From positions 9,092,318 to 9,156,317 of the forward strand of contig NC_058506.1 in NCBI RefSeq assembly GCF_020382885.2: a DNA stretch of 64,000 nt, given 5' to 3'. Shown in pieces: positions 23,714-35,300 of this stretch. A program made the position numbers and the translations under genes. Within the stretch, counting starts at the first letter, position 1. Every line of letters begins with the position of its first letter. Under the pieces are notes generated by a model, which had not been told where the DNA came from, did no database searches, and saw only the letters and a program-made list of their open reading frames with translations. This DNA comes from Scatophagus argus. Lineage: Eukaryota > Chordata > Actinopteri > Scatophagidae.

Positions 23714-26481
23714 TTAAATGATCCGAAGCTTTTGACTTTCACTAAGTCCACAGCTGACCTTGTGTTCATGGAATAACTTGCACAGGCCTTCCATGTAAAG
23801 TCTATGATAGTGGTCCACCTGCTCCTCGGTAGGTGTGGCACACTTTGGCACTGAGATTGGACTTCCCACTGGAAGAAGCAGGGTATTAGAATAATGGCGA
23901 TGGCACAATGCACAAAGTTTGTCTTATACACAGAATAAATAAGTACTCACCAACTGTTGTGATTGGACTCCTGTAGGGTATGAATGCCAGGTGCCCACCA
24001 ACAAATAGACAAGGGGCGAAACCTACAATCTTTTTGAACAAGTCCTGTAACCTCCGACCCAGACTTCCATCTGAGAAAATCACCTGCTGAAAGAGTTCAT
24101 TCTCCCCAAATGAGTAAACAGGCACCAGATCAGCCCTGTGGAGGATCACCGGAGGTTATTTCATGTAATGGGCTGCTGGCCACATGTGAGTACATCGATA
24201 CCTTCTGTTAACTGTTATTTTTCATTTTTTTAAGTGTTCTCACCCAAACTCCAAAGCCATCCTGACAAATCCCTTCCTCTGCTTCACGACCACCGTGTCG
24301 ACTCCAGGAGAGGATGCCAGAGACTCAGCAGCGCCCCCAATCACAATCACAACTGCATTACCCTTGCCACTCTTAAAAAGGAGGTGAGCGAGGCTTGGTT
24401 TACTGACTGGACAAAGACCTGATCAGGCAGTAACAACAGTTCAGTTCAACTGATGGAGACCGTGCTGTTATTTAAAGGCAGAACAGTAAGGTTCATGTTA
24501 GATAAGGTGGATGACAATAGTCTCAGTCACAGAGTAAAGATACCTGCACTCATGATGTAATCCCTAAAGAGTGGTATCCTGAAAAGCCCTGCCAGTATTG
24601 CCAGGGTGGGTCGCAGGCCAGGAAACACCTCAGTGAAGCCACAGCTCTCTGTGCTGAAGCAGGCGAAGGCTCCCAGACTCATGATGCCATGTGGATGACA
24701 ACCCAAGATGTAATTCTTGTTTGGATTCAGCTCGGCTGTCTTAACCAACTGAGAAAGTGGAAACGAGGATTAGGTCGTTGACCATAAAACCAAATCCACA
24801 GAAATTGCATAATCATTGCACTTCATTTCGCTAGGAGAACTGATGGACGTGGGCGGATTAAAAGGCCTCCAAAATAAAATGCTCATTACAAAGATATTTG
24901 TCTCCACAGATAATAACAAAGAGATGACAGCGTATGTTGCTCTAAATCCTGTATATGCCTTTCAGCGTTCATGGTGACTTTACAGGTGGTGGCTGTGGAA
25001 CTTTGTGCTGGTAGCTAATCTGGATGGTCATTTTCCTCTCTGCTTGTATTTACACAAGTTAATGACATTGATAAGGTAAAACAAATATATGTATTTAACT
25101 GATTTTATGTCAGTAAAAGATTACCAGTTATCACGTTTTGTTTTATTTACACAGCATCCGAGTGGTTGATTACAGGTTTTTTATGCTTGATTGATTGAAA
25201 AAAAGAACCCGTAAGGATTTATTCACATTTTAACATTTCAATCTCAAGCATGAATATTCCATAAAGGTTGAAAAGATTTGAGGAGGATGTAACAGTTTAT
25301 CTGTCACTGTCCAGTCACCTTAAAGATTAAGATTAAGATTAAGATTAAAGTGACATATTTTGTCATTGGAGGGAACTCACTCCAACGAAATTTGTTCTCT
25401 GCATTTAACCCACCCAAGTGACGTGCACACACACACAGCAAACCCGGGGCAGTGGGCGACCGCGTGCAGCGCCCGGGGAGCAAATCACCATCACATCAAT
25501 GCTTTCCAACCAAATTTAAATCAGATGAGGAGAAGAACATCCAATCAGGTGCAGGTGTTAAAAAATACAAAGTTAAACTTACTTTGATTGGAAAATAATC
25601 TCTGAAGTGCTCCCACATCCTCCACTTCCTTACAAATGTTGTCCTCCGGCCCCCTGATGGAGACATTAGAAATCTAAGATGAGTATGAACCAGTTTCATA
25701 CTACATACTAACATGCCTATAGTTTGTTGTTGTACTGCACTGTTATATACTATATATTTATATACTGTATATTTACTGTGCAACAAAATAAACATGGGCT
25801 GTGTCCCAGCTTCATACTGCACGATTAATTCTTAGGTTTTGTGTATGCATTGTGTTCATGCAGAAAAGTGACAAAAATCACAGTCAGTACATACAACCAT
25901 AAACTTTTGAATGTGCTGTTAATGGGGACTATTTTGAGTAAACTTCTCTACTCCTTCAGTGTGAACACACTCCAGAAGGTGCTCACAGATATCAGAACTG
26001 TGACACAGCGTATGTGGAGGTCTCTTCCATTTACATGGACACAGAATGATTTTCTTTACCTCTTTCAGGGGTTTGCCAGTCCGTCACCAGCCATATGAAG
26101 TATAGAGTGGGAAGAGGCCACAGCGAGGTAAACATAAGGTACACCATCAAGATGATACAAGCCAATCCTGAAGGTGGATGTGTGTTGTGCCATGTTGGGC
26201 AAAACAAGAGTCCATATATATGGGGGTACAAGAGATGTCTTAATTTAGCTCAGAGTTTAAAGAATGCACAGCTGTTTTACACATACAGTGAAAAGACTGT
26301 GAAGTGAGCTAATGCAATTTTAACAAACATTATAATTTGACATTGCATACAACAACATTTCATACAAATTCGTGAAGGTTAAGTGTAGCAGAATCTTACC
26401 TAAGAAGAGAAAGCTTAGCACCCATTGCAGAACACTTACTACCTCTAAAAACTCCTTCCTCTGGCTTTTCTCTTGAGTCAT
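23714..26481 (-). CDS. mogat3: Monoacylglycerol/diacylglycerol O-acyltransferase, DGAT2 family (mogat3-like), 7 exons, 326 aa
   Basis: Exons in transcript order: 26481-26400, 26167-26060, 25653-25583, 24748-24544, 24418-24244, 24135-23951, 23868-23714; all GT-AG and in phase. An N-terminal hydrophobic region ([11 protein letters not shown], then a second segment ending YFIWLVTDW) anchors it in the ER membrane. The catalytic HPHG motif is at residues 105-108. The family block [12 protein letters not shown] plus [10 protein letters not shown] follows, and PITTV precedes the C-terminal [13 protein letters not shown]. The enzyme esterifies monoacylglycerol or diacylglycerol with acyl-CoA for triacylglycerol synthesis. 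The fifth exon starts at 24418 rather than at the nearby AG at 24407-24408, because only that restores the family string GLCPVSK. Within the family, HEHKVSCG favours MOGAT3 over MOGAT2 or DGAT2; substrate preference is not visible from sequence. Confidence 0.9.
25318..25500. repeat. Teleost interspersed repeat with GATTAA tail, in a mogat3 intron
   Basis: Begins with about four and a half tandem GATTAA units (25321-25347), followed by the motifs AACGAAATTTGTTCTCTGCA, CATTTAACCCA, a short CA run, GGCAGTGGGCGACC and GCGCCCGGGGAGCA. These are familiar from abundant teleost repeats and resemble the 3' end of a LINE-derived element on the minus strand. Identification is from recall; class uncertain. 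Confidence 0.6.
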
Positions 26482-27723
26482 TCTTGCAACCTGGAGGCCA
26501 TACCATTAACTTTTAGCAACTCATAACATTTCAGACTGTACTTTCATTCAAAAAAGGTCATGAGCTCATAAGTTAGATCCTTAATGGCTGTGGACAAAAA
26601 GTCCTTTATCTGAAATAATGATATTTATAATAGATGTTTTTAAAATAGAGATCAGATCCCATCAGTAATCAGCACTTCAGCTTGTGATCTTAATCTTCCT
26701 TTAGGGAAGTCATAGACTTGAAAGCTTGCAAGGCATGCAGCAGCCTGATGAATTGACTTACTTGTGAACAAGCTGACAGGAAAACCAAGGCAGGAAGATC
26801 TTTAATCTGCACACAAATACAAGTTATCCCCCAAGCTTGTAGACCGCAAGACACCTTTGGCTAAAAGTCAATAAAAAGAACATAAACAAATGTTTATAGT
26901 TATATTGCAAAGCACAAATCATAATAATTTACCTTATTAAGGTTTATTCCAAAGTTGATTTCAGTGTATGTAGTGTCACCAGCTCAGCAAAAGCACAAAA
27001 TGCAGCATGCACTTTGACCAGATCACGGAAAGCTGCTGATAACAAATCCACTCCCCCGATACTTTGACGTTCCAGCATGACATGACAAAGTTTTATAGTT
27101 GGATCATTTCTGTACTGGATCTGTGGAGTGTCCTCTACAGGACATGCAACGGTGTCATGATCGTATGATGATATGTGTGATGTGTCTCTCGTCCTTCTGG
27201 TCCCACGGTTCAGCTTCTACTCTTCAGCTTTAAGGGAACAGGGACGTCACAGACACGGAGATGTTATTTTCCTCTGAAATGTAATACGCGACAAACAGAC
27301 TTCCTTTTTTATCTCCTTTCGTGTTTCACACACTTTCCTGTTTTTCCTGTTTATCACGTTTTAACTGATGTAATACGCACTAGTTTGAGAACAGGCCTGA
27401 CAGAATAGAGTCAGTGTTATTATTTACACCTGGGCTTGCTTTGATAAGTCAAAATGCCTGCCATTTAAAAGGCTTATTTCTGTAAAGGTCCTGCACAGGT
27501 GTTTTCAGTTTCCCTGGCTGATTATCCTTCCAATTAGGTTCAGTTTTAGTGGAGCCTTTGCTGGGAGTCGCTGTGATGTCACCAACCACCAAACCAATAA
27601 GAATGGTAACAGTGTGAGTTGTCCCGCCTTAACAGGTGCAACAAAGCAAACAGCAGGGTGAGGGAGCTGTCAGTCAACTGCAGTTTGTACACACCCACAC
27701 AGCCCTGGAGTGAGGTCTAATCA
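26482..27723. other. mogat3 upstream region
   Basis: Should contain the promoter and 5' UTR of the minus-strand mogat3 gene. Short upstream ATGs lie just before the chosen start but in other frames. No clear TATA box or non-coding exon was fixed, and no other gene is seen. Confidence 0.35.
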
Positions 27724-27976
27724 GGTCCAGTGTGTAGGATTTAGACACAGATATTGAATATTATGGTAATATTATGGTGCTTACCTTAGCATAAGCTACA
27801 GAGAGAGCGAGTCTTCTTTCACAGAGACCACCATATTGCACTGCTATATTTCTACAGTAGCCCAGAGCGAACAAACCAAACCCTGGCTGTGGAGAACTCC
27901 ACCGGCATTTCTAAATTGTGGGGCGGGATAATGAATTTGTAACCACAACATGTCACTAAGTCCTACACACTGGACC
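27724..27976. mobile_element. Short non-autonomous TIR element (MITE), 253 bp
   Basis: The left end starts GGTCCAGTGTGTAGGATTTA, and the right end is its reverse complement at 19 of 20 positions. There is no open transposase frame inside. The internal text (CTACAGTAGCCCAGAGCG) is familiar from an abundant teleost MITE family. No clean target-site duplication was identified. Confidence 0.75.
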
Positions 27977-28307
27977 CCAAAGTGAAAGCACCTGTTTGGG
28001 TAGATTTTGGGTGTGTTGGGGATTCCTTGCTGTCAAAGCCTCATGGGAGATCATTTGCTGGATGCTAACCAAAAGGACTCCACTGAGATAATGAGGCTAG
28101 TATTGCATTGCTGGATTGTAACAATGTATGGCCTGCAATGATAAATATTGATCGTTAACAATAAACATCCTGCTATAGTATGGTGTATAAAGGATAAACC
28201 TGTACATTAGTTAGAGTTATAAGATATTTTTTTTCTTAGTTCCTCTTCTCACTAGGTGAGATATTTGACCTCTAACTGCTGCAGACACCACTGCAATAAG
28301 GGGATTT

Positions 28308-28740
28308 ATACACTATATGGACAAAAGTATTTGAACACAGCTTTTTATTGTTGAGCTCAGGTGTGGCATTGGGCTGTTTTTCAGGGGTTGTGCTCGGCCC
28401 CTGACTTCCAGTGAAGGGAAATCTTAATGCTTCAGCATACCAAGACATACCAAGTTTGGGGAAGACCCTTTTCTATTCCAGCATGACTGAGCCCCAGTTC
28501 ACAAAGCAAAGCTCCATAAAGACATGGCTGGATGAGTTTGGTGTGGAAGAACTTGACTGGCCCACACAGAGTCCTGACCTCAACCCCACCCAACACCTTT
28601 GGGATGAACTGGAACAGAGACTGAGGGTCAGACCTTTTGGTCCAACATCAGTGTCTGACCTCACAAATGCTCTATTGCATGAATGGTCAAACAATCCCTC
28701 AGGTTAGGTGTCCCAATACTTTTGTTCACATTAAGTATGT
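28308..28740 (+). mobile_element. Internally deleted Tc1/mariner-like transposon remnant
   Basis: The left end contains ACTATATGGACAAAAGTATT at a TA dinucleotide; the right end near 28712-28740 reads AATACTTTTGTTCACATT, a decayed inverted copy. Between them, 28411-28707 stays open and encodes the C-terminal part of a Tc1-type DDE transposase, recognised by DWPTQSPDLNP, LWDELEQRLR and SVSDLTNALLHEW. A full element is over 1 kb, so most of the 5' transposase and part of the 3' end are missing. It cannot be autonomous. Confidence 0.85.
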
Positions 28741-29386
28741 GCAAATTCAGTTATCTGCTCTGAATTGCTTTGACCAGCCCCTGTAATACTGTGGACTTCA
28801 GCTGTCACACTCTGACCTCGCTGCACAGCTCTGTTTGTGGCAGTGACAGTCCAAAGATTCGTCTGATAATCATCTACATGATTAGAGTCGTGTGCTCAAC
28901 TCTCTCAGATGTCCACAGGTATAGCTACAATCTCCCATAGACTTTAGGGGGCGTGTCAGCCTCACAAAGGCCATGTGTTGGCTAGCTGGTCATGTGACCC
29001 CCCCCCCAAAGAAACACTACATTTGAAGTGTAGCTCCAATTTTCCACACCTATAAATAAGAACAGAAAGTACATAATGTAAGACGCTTTTCTTTTCTTCC
29101 CTAACTTTCTCAGTCAGATTTGATTTTATTTCTTCCCCTTGGCAGTTATTGAAATATCTGGTTATCCAGATACAGTCCAAACAAAATGTCATACTAATAT
29201 TCCTATGACGGCTTAGCCTACTTTATGTCTGTGGTACTCATGGGTTTATTTCGAGAGCATTTTATACTTAATAGTATTTTATCCCCTCTTAAATCACTAG
29301 GCCTATAACACTCCTATAATGTTCTCATAGCCTATGACTTTGTTTTCGTCTGTCCTGGTGTTCTTGTTCTCAGATAAGAAAAAACA

Positions 29387-29387
<1 letters not shown>
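28741..29387. other. Intergenic DNA upstream of nyap1
   Basis: No gene or clear repeat was recognised. It contains a nine-base C run near 28999 and ends at the microsatellite at 29388. Confidence 0.4.

Positions 29388-29448
<61 letters not shown>
29388..29448. repeat. Compound (TA)n-(GA)n microsatellite
   Basis: About 19 TA units are followed directly by about 11 GA units, just upstream of the proposed nyap1 first exon. Confidence 0.95.
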
Positions 29449-29449
<1 letters not shown>

Positions 29450-29559
29450 TCTCGGTTTATCAAAGTTGAAAAATGAATAAATAAATAAATCCTCCCGTCA
29501 CTTTATCAAGAATCCATCCGCACATTTAATGAGTTTGCTGCTGAATCTTCTGCTAAATG

Positions 29560-30272
29560 TGAGCAGGGAAGGGAAATTTCATTTCGGTCCACTGATAACA
29601 GCAAACAGATAACAGCCTCTCGTCGCAGCTGGACTCCAAAGCCACCTCGGATGCTTTTTCTAAAAACAACCGCTGGTCTGCTCTCAGGAAGTACTGTATG
29701 AATATTAATATGGATGCAAACACACGGTGAGGATGCCCAGCGCGTGAACCAGCACGGCGCGCTGATATCTGCGCATTTTCTGTTGACGTTTTTTTTTTTT
29801 TTTCTTTCCCTCCTCTTCATGTCTGAACTGAAAGCATGTTTCCTTTGCGGAGGTCGTCTCGGAGGCTTTCTTAAAACAGTCGAGGATGGCGTTTCACCTG
29901 AGTCTTTGCGGAGGAGCATTTTGTAACGTCGCATTGAATTGCATCAAGGTTTTCCATCAGCTCTCACACCGGCCGGGCTACACCGAGCCTCGGTAGTACA
30001 GTGCGCTGTTTATCAAAAAAACATGGAAGACCTTTCACGTCAAGAAAAGGCGTCATCCCGGTGATATACGCCTGAATAACTGATTTTTCTTTTCCACGTC
30101 AATTGACACATCTGGGAAAGCATTTTTGCCCCTTCCCTCCAGTCTACCAAGACAGCTGTGTCATCAACAACCGGCGTGGTGTTGTTGTTGTTGTCTGATT
30201 TTTACGAGTCTGGGCAACTGGATATCGGCACAGTCTGCCTCTGCGCCAGCCATAGGCTGCCCGGTTTCTAAG
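29560..30272 (+). promoter_or_regulatory. nyap1: Probable nyap1 promoter and non-coding exon 1
   Basis: CpG content rises sharply compared with the flanks. A strong donor (TTTCTAAG then GTAGGTTT) follows position 30272, with no good upstream reading frame, fitting a 5' UTR exon spliced to the acceptor at 46604. The nearest downstream plus-strand gene with a missing first exon is nyap1. Transcription start and linkage are inference. Confidence 0.4.
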
Positions 30273-30849
30273 GTAGGTTTCACACCTTCATTAATATTAG
30301 CTGTGTTTTGCTCCATAAATCACCGCATCCGTTGCTTACGTCTCCTAGCCTATATAAGCAGCTGTCACAGTCAAAATGCACTGTCTGCCTAATTAGCAGC
30401 AGAAAATATGATGCTGTATTGCGGAGGAGACGTTGGGCCTGATGGTATTTATACGCGTAAATTTCAAGAAATGCAAGGCTGACAGCGAGCCGCCGTGTGT
30501 TCACAAACCAAATTATTCAACCTTGATGCCTCACAGCCCATGACGGTGAATATAAGGCCTCTATTTCAACCCCAAAACACAAAAGAGATGTAAAGATATT
30601 GCAGGACCGAAGCGCGCTGTAACCCACAGCCCGTGTTTAAGTTCAGTCGTGACAAGACCTTATGAATATTTCACCAAAAAACAAGCCTCCATCAGCTGAC
30701 TGGTGATGCTGGAGCATGCACGGCGTTATTAATCAAATACCTACACCACAGCAGAGTCAGTGTTACGAGCCTGGCTCTGCAAGGCCAAGGTGGAAAACAT
30801 CTGCATGTTTACGGATCATAAGAGTATAGCAGTGGTTGTGCGTGGATGC

Positions 30850-30873
30850 GTGTGTGTGTGTGTGTGTGTGTGT
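30850..30873. repeat. (GT)n microsatellite
   Basis: About 12 GT units in the proposed nyap1 intron 1. A second shorter GT tract lies near 31003-31024. Confidence 0.9.
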
Positions 30874-33164
30874 GAATGGGCGGTAGTTACTCTGATTGTG
30901 AATACACTGCTGATGTGTGTGTTTGTGCGCAGCCAGGTGAGGATGTGTTGGCGCGTCTTTGAGGTGCGGGAGAGGCAGGCGTCTGGATGAGGGGAGCCAG
31001 TTCGTGTGTGTGTGTATGTGTGTGTTTATCAAGGAAAACCCATCGCTTGATACCCAATAAAATGCCGCAGTATCCCACCTTAGATGCCTCTCAAGACGAT
31101 CCAAAAGGGTCGAGGGCTTGTGAATTCAACGTGTAATTAAGCTTAGTCAACACTGTTTTTGTCCCTCTTTTTCCCCCCGGGTGTGACAGCCACTGAAGAC
31201 GAGCATCACTCACACTCAGAGATTTCTTTTTCACCTCTCCACCACATGCTCATATAGCAATTTGAATGAACAGTAGTTATTTATCAGGCTGCTAAAATGA
31301 AAACGTTTGATACAGTTGTTTCTTTATCCGGCTTTAGTTTCTTGGAAGCATCAGGGCTGTTTGACTTGAGAGGAAATGTTCTGTCAATACTGAGTGGACA
31401 TTTTATTTGGACAGAATCAGTCATGTCAGTTAGTATAGGCTGTCTGTTACAAAACAAATGCAACACATCACCAACTACAAATCCTCCTGGATATTAGAGA
31501 TATTTCTATTAGGATATAGAGGTCTTATTATAAAATAAAACTAATTAGCAGCTTGTCACGCTTGACCTTGGAGCTGAATATGACAAAAAAAAAAAAATGT
31601 TCTTGTGCTTGGCTTTAAGTTTTGCTTATGGGCAACAGATACAGATAAACAGGATCTGATGTGTTCCCGTGTCTTGTGCTGTTTGGTTTATGTTGGTACA
31701 GACAGAGGCGAGCAGGGATGGGTTAGAGCAGCTGTGACTTTGGGGTCAGTGAGTGCAGGCTGCGAGCCACACATACTGTGCAGCGTGTCTTGAATGCAGA
31801 AGAAAACCAGGGCTCACACAAGCTGTCGCAAACCGCCGTCGCTCACCTGGTGAGCCCAAGTTCGGACCAGAAATGTGATTAAATCTGGAAACAGAGACTC
31901 TGTGTAGCAGCAAGGAAACAAATGGGATATGCTTTATTGTAAACCTTTAGTCCTTGAGGATTTGTCCTGCTTAATCAGAAGGTAGAGCTTTTAAAATGTA
32001 TGAAAACAACCACAGATTTTGGTTAATGAAATTGGGTAGAGCATGTGGTTGTGATATTGATGATGGGAAGGATAAAAAATGACCAGTGTTTTCAGTAAAG
32101 GAAAAATCATTCTGACCATATTGGAGTTTTTCTCCAGGAAGTGGATGATTCAGTCACTCTGACCGGCAGTGTACATCATGTCTGTTTCCAAAAAGGATGA
32201 GAAATTCAGTTTGGAGGATTGAATACACAAATATACTGAGAGGGCAAGTGAAGGCCCACACAGGGCTGGAGAGGAGAGGAACTGATGGATGTGCGACAGA
32301 CGTGGCAGATGCTGACATTTTAAGCCCATTTCTCTAGTCGAGTGGATACCCCTGTCTGGATGAGCAGTAATGGATTTTTTTTTCCTATAGATTCCTGGAG
32401 CATCCAAACAGGTTGTTCCTCTAGAGTTTGAGCAGCAGCAGGTCAATAGGTTGGTTAAAGTAATATAAATAGCTACTACTGGCCAGTAGTGAAGGTATTT
32501 CTAAATCAATACCTCTGTGGACACGTTTAGCTGGCTCTGCTGTACATTGTTTTGTTTTGTTTTTTCTAAAGGGAGAGCATGTGTTTCTCCCATCTGTGGT
32601 TTCACCATCTTGATTCTCTCACTCTTTTGTCAGAGAGAGATGGAATCAGAAAGGATGGAAGAAGACTGTTTCTACTGCAACACGTGAGCATGACTGTGAG
32701 TGACTGCCATCAGCTGGAAAATTAAGGATTTATAAGCATGGCTTCTGCCTTTGTGGATATTTAGTTTACATCTGGTGCGTGATCATCACAGTAAAGATAT
32801 TTCATATCGTTTGGCCTAAGGAATAAGATGCTTTGTTTACTATGAGCAGAAAAGATAAGCTGAGAGGCAGTTAGTTTGTCCCTTGAGGTTTTTGATAGGA
32901 TCTTGCCACAGTTTTGTCTCCCACCACTCTGCTTTGCTTTCCTCTGTATTTTTTTGGAAAAGTGTAAAGGTGATTGAACAGTTCAGGGAGCTGAAAGGAC
33001 TAGTCGATTTATCGATTTGTTGATTGACAGAAAAATAATCAGCGACTGTTTTGTTGAATAGTGAAAAGCACCACACTCTCATGTTCCAGATCCTCAAATG
33101 GGAGGATGTTGCTTCTCTTAACTAACTTACATCAGACAAGACAAGACATTTTAAGCTGCCACTT

Positions 33165-33420
33165 TCATTCCTTCAGGTTGGCGATACCCATGGCTGGAGG
33201 CATTATGTTATGAGTTTCATCTGTCTGCCTCATTTTTGTGAACACCTTGAGGAAGTTTCTTCAGTTTGGTACAAATGTCCACTTGGACTCAAGGTTGAAC
33301 CGGCTACAATTTGCCAGTCAAAAGTCAATGTGACCTCATGAAACTTGGCTATAACTCAAGAATTCATGGCCAAAAACAAAACAAACAAACAAAAAAAAAC
33401 TTTTCCCAGAGCTGATGGTT
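33165..33420. repeat. Teleost non-autonomous repeat fragment
   Basis: Motifs such as CACTTGGACTCAAGGTTGAA, GTCAATGTGACCTCATGAAA and GGCTATAACTCAAGAATTCA belong to a very common teleost repeat. A related stretch (CAGCATAACTCGAGAACA) continues near 33613-33720. Class not determined. Confidence 0.55.
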
Positions 33421-33899
33421 GTATTTTAAACCTCAGTTGACTTCATTAGCAAGTTATAACGTTAAACATTTTGGGTGTTTCCACAAACAAAACTGCTTTT
33501 TTTAATTGAAAAATGTAAGACCTCCTCTTGGGTGAGCAGCCTCAATCCCCCCCTTACCAAATATGTGCACCTAAGTCTTCCACAAACCTAGAGAAAATCC
33601 TGCATTATTTGACAGCATAACTCGAGAACAGAAGAGCAGATTGTGAACATATTTCATATTTGGTCAGATACTAAATTGGTGACACTAATCTTGGGCGTGC
33701 ACCTTGAAGTTGTGCTCATTGGGTAGATCTTCTGTGCTGCTGGGTTGAGGGTGTGCGTAAAGCATCCATGTTTAGAATTTCGTAGCTTAATGTTTTTCAT
33801 TCTTAATGTTTCATCACAATCTGATTTAAAGGCCAAGGATGTGAACACATATAAGGAATTTGACTGTTTTTTGTCTCTCTCTTGCACATTAATAGACAT

Positions 33900-34007
33900 A
33901 CAGCAGTGGTCCACCACAAACTCTCTGGTCCTGCTGATGTTGAGCTTCAGGTGATTGTTGTTGCACCATGTGATGAAGCTCTCTGTCAGTCCCCTGTACT
34001 GCTCTGT
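33900..34007 (-). pseudogene. LINE reverse-transcriptase fragment
   Basis: Read on the minus strand this gives an open stretch with YRGLTESFITWCNNNHLKLN followed by ISRTREFVVD. This is the conserved late reverse-transcriptase segment of teleost LINEs (the W-C-x-x-N-x-L-x-L-N-x-x-K/R-T-x-E block). Only about 36 codons remain. Confidence 0.75.
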
Positions 34008-34654
34008 TAAAACAGTCTAAGTGAAGACAGCATGTTCTCACAGGGAATTATTGACTGGAATTATTCATGTCAAAACTTCCGTTCTGCCAAAAAAATATAC
34101 TTACTATCTTTTATTAATTTTCTTCTTCTCTACATACATGGGTGTGGACAGACATGGATATAACCTGCAACTTGACAGTGGATGGAGGCATGCAACCGCA
34201 AGGTCGTAATTCTAGTTTCTCTGTTTATTGATATTTCATGGACCAGATGATTAATTGATTAATTAAAGATAACCTGGCTGGCTTGTGTTTAAAAATCTGA
34301 GCTGGTATCAGTATAACTTCAGTCAGACTAATGATAGTGGGTCAGTTTACATCAGTGATGCCATAGGAAGCTGTCAAGATGGCACTGTGACTTTGAGTAA
34401 AGTTTGTATTTTTCTTCTTGCTGTGTGAAGAAGCTGGTTGATATCCTGGAATTGCATGGAGGTGTTGGTTGAATATTGTGGCATATTTTTTTTTAAAGCA
34501 GCAAGCTGGTTAATGAATTGATACAGTGGCAGACATCTTTGGGGTGGGGCATTTTGTTTGTTTTATTTTGCGACTAAATTTTCTTGTAAACAAAAGCTGA
34601 TTTCTGTTTTTGTTTCAAAGAACTAAGAATATTGCACTCAAAGTAGAAAAGGAA

Positions 34655-34685
34655 TAATCATGCAGTTTAAAAAACTGCATGATTA
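34655..34685. repeat. Perfect 14-bp inverted repeat (hairpin)
   Basis: Arms TAATCATGCAGTTT and its exact complement flank a 3-nt spacer. No gene context is apparent. Confidence 0.7.
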
Positions 34686-35119
34686 GGCGCATCCTGATTT
34701 AGACACCGCCATCCTGATCAACGTCTTGCTTCCAGTTGTTATTGGTGACATCAGTCTGACATCATCAGGGTTGTTTTTTCCCCAGAAAGCCACAGATAAC
34801 ATCATACAATTGTTTTCAATGTCTGAGAAACCGTGGAAATGTAATCCTAAAGCCTCTGCTACTGATGTAGGTCAAATTGATTACATTAACTAAACTGTGT
34901 TTTTTGGTATTGTCCTGTATTTGTATGTTGGTGCTGTATATTCACATGATTTCTTCATTATGATTTGTTGTGGAATCCAGTTACTCGCAATTTCAAATGA
35001 ACATTGTATCCCCAGTTCCCATCAGCTCCAGCATTAAATCCTGTGTTCCTTCATATCAAATCAACTGTTTTATGCACTCGAGTCAGTCAGAGCGTTAAGT
35101 TATAAATAGGGCTTAAGGT

Positions 35120-35300
35120 GTAACGGTTCTCTCTGGTGGCTCATTGATTAAAGGGCATGCCATTTACCAGCAATGTCCTGGGTACAAAAGCTGCCATGGA
35201 CATTGTTAGATGTCACCCCCTCTTTGTCTTCTGTCTTTCCTGGCTCTTTACTCATACACTGTCCAGGAAAGAGAAGGAGAAAAAGAACTGAATCTCATTA
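35120..35300 (+). mobile_element. Decayed tRNA-derived SINE
   Basis: GGTGGCTCATTGATTAAAGG, then CCATTTACCAGCAATGTCCT, GGGTACAAAAGC and TGTCACCCCCTCTTTGTC match, with many changes, a common teleost tRNA-derived SINE with its A and B boxes. Limits are approximate. Confidence 0.5.

Larger units (their letters stand above)
33001..34275. mobile_element. Interspersed repeat split by later insertions
   Basis: 33001-33163 (TAGTCGATTTATCGATTTGT, then TTGATTGACAGAAAAATAAT, then AAGACAAGACATTTTA) looks like the left part of an abundant teleost repeat whose ends are rich in ATCGATTAATCGA. Its expected right end (ATTTCATGGACCAGATGATT, then AATTGATTAATTAAAG) appears only at about 34225-34275. The roughly 1.06 kb between contains other repeat material. 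Assignment is from recalled family features. Confidence 0.5.

Noticed and set aside
29506-29934. 142-codon minus-strand frame in the CpG-rich region
   Set aside because: No recognisable motif and includes a poly-Lys run from a poly-T tract; probably chance openness in the nyap1 promoter.
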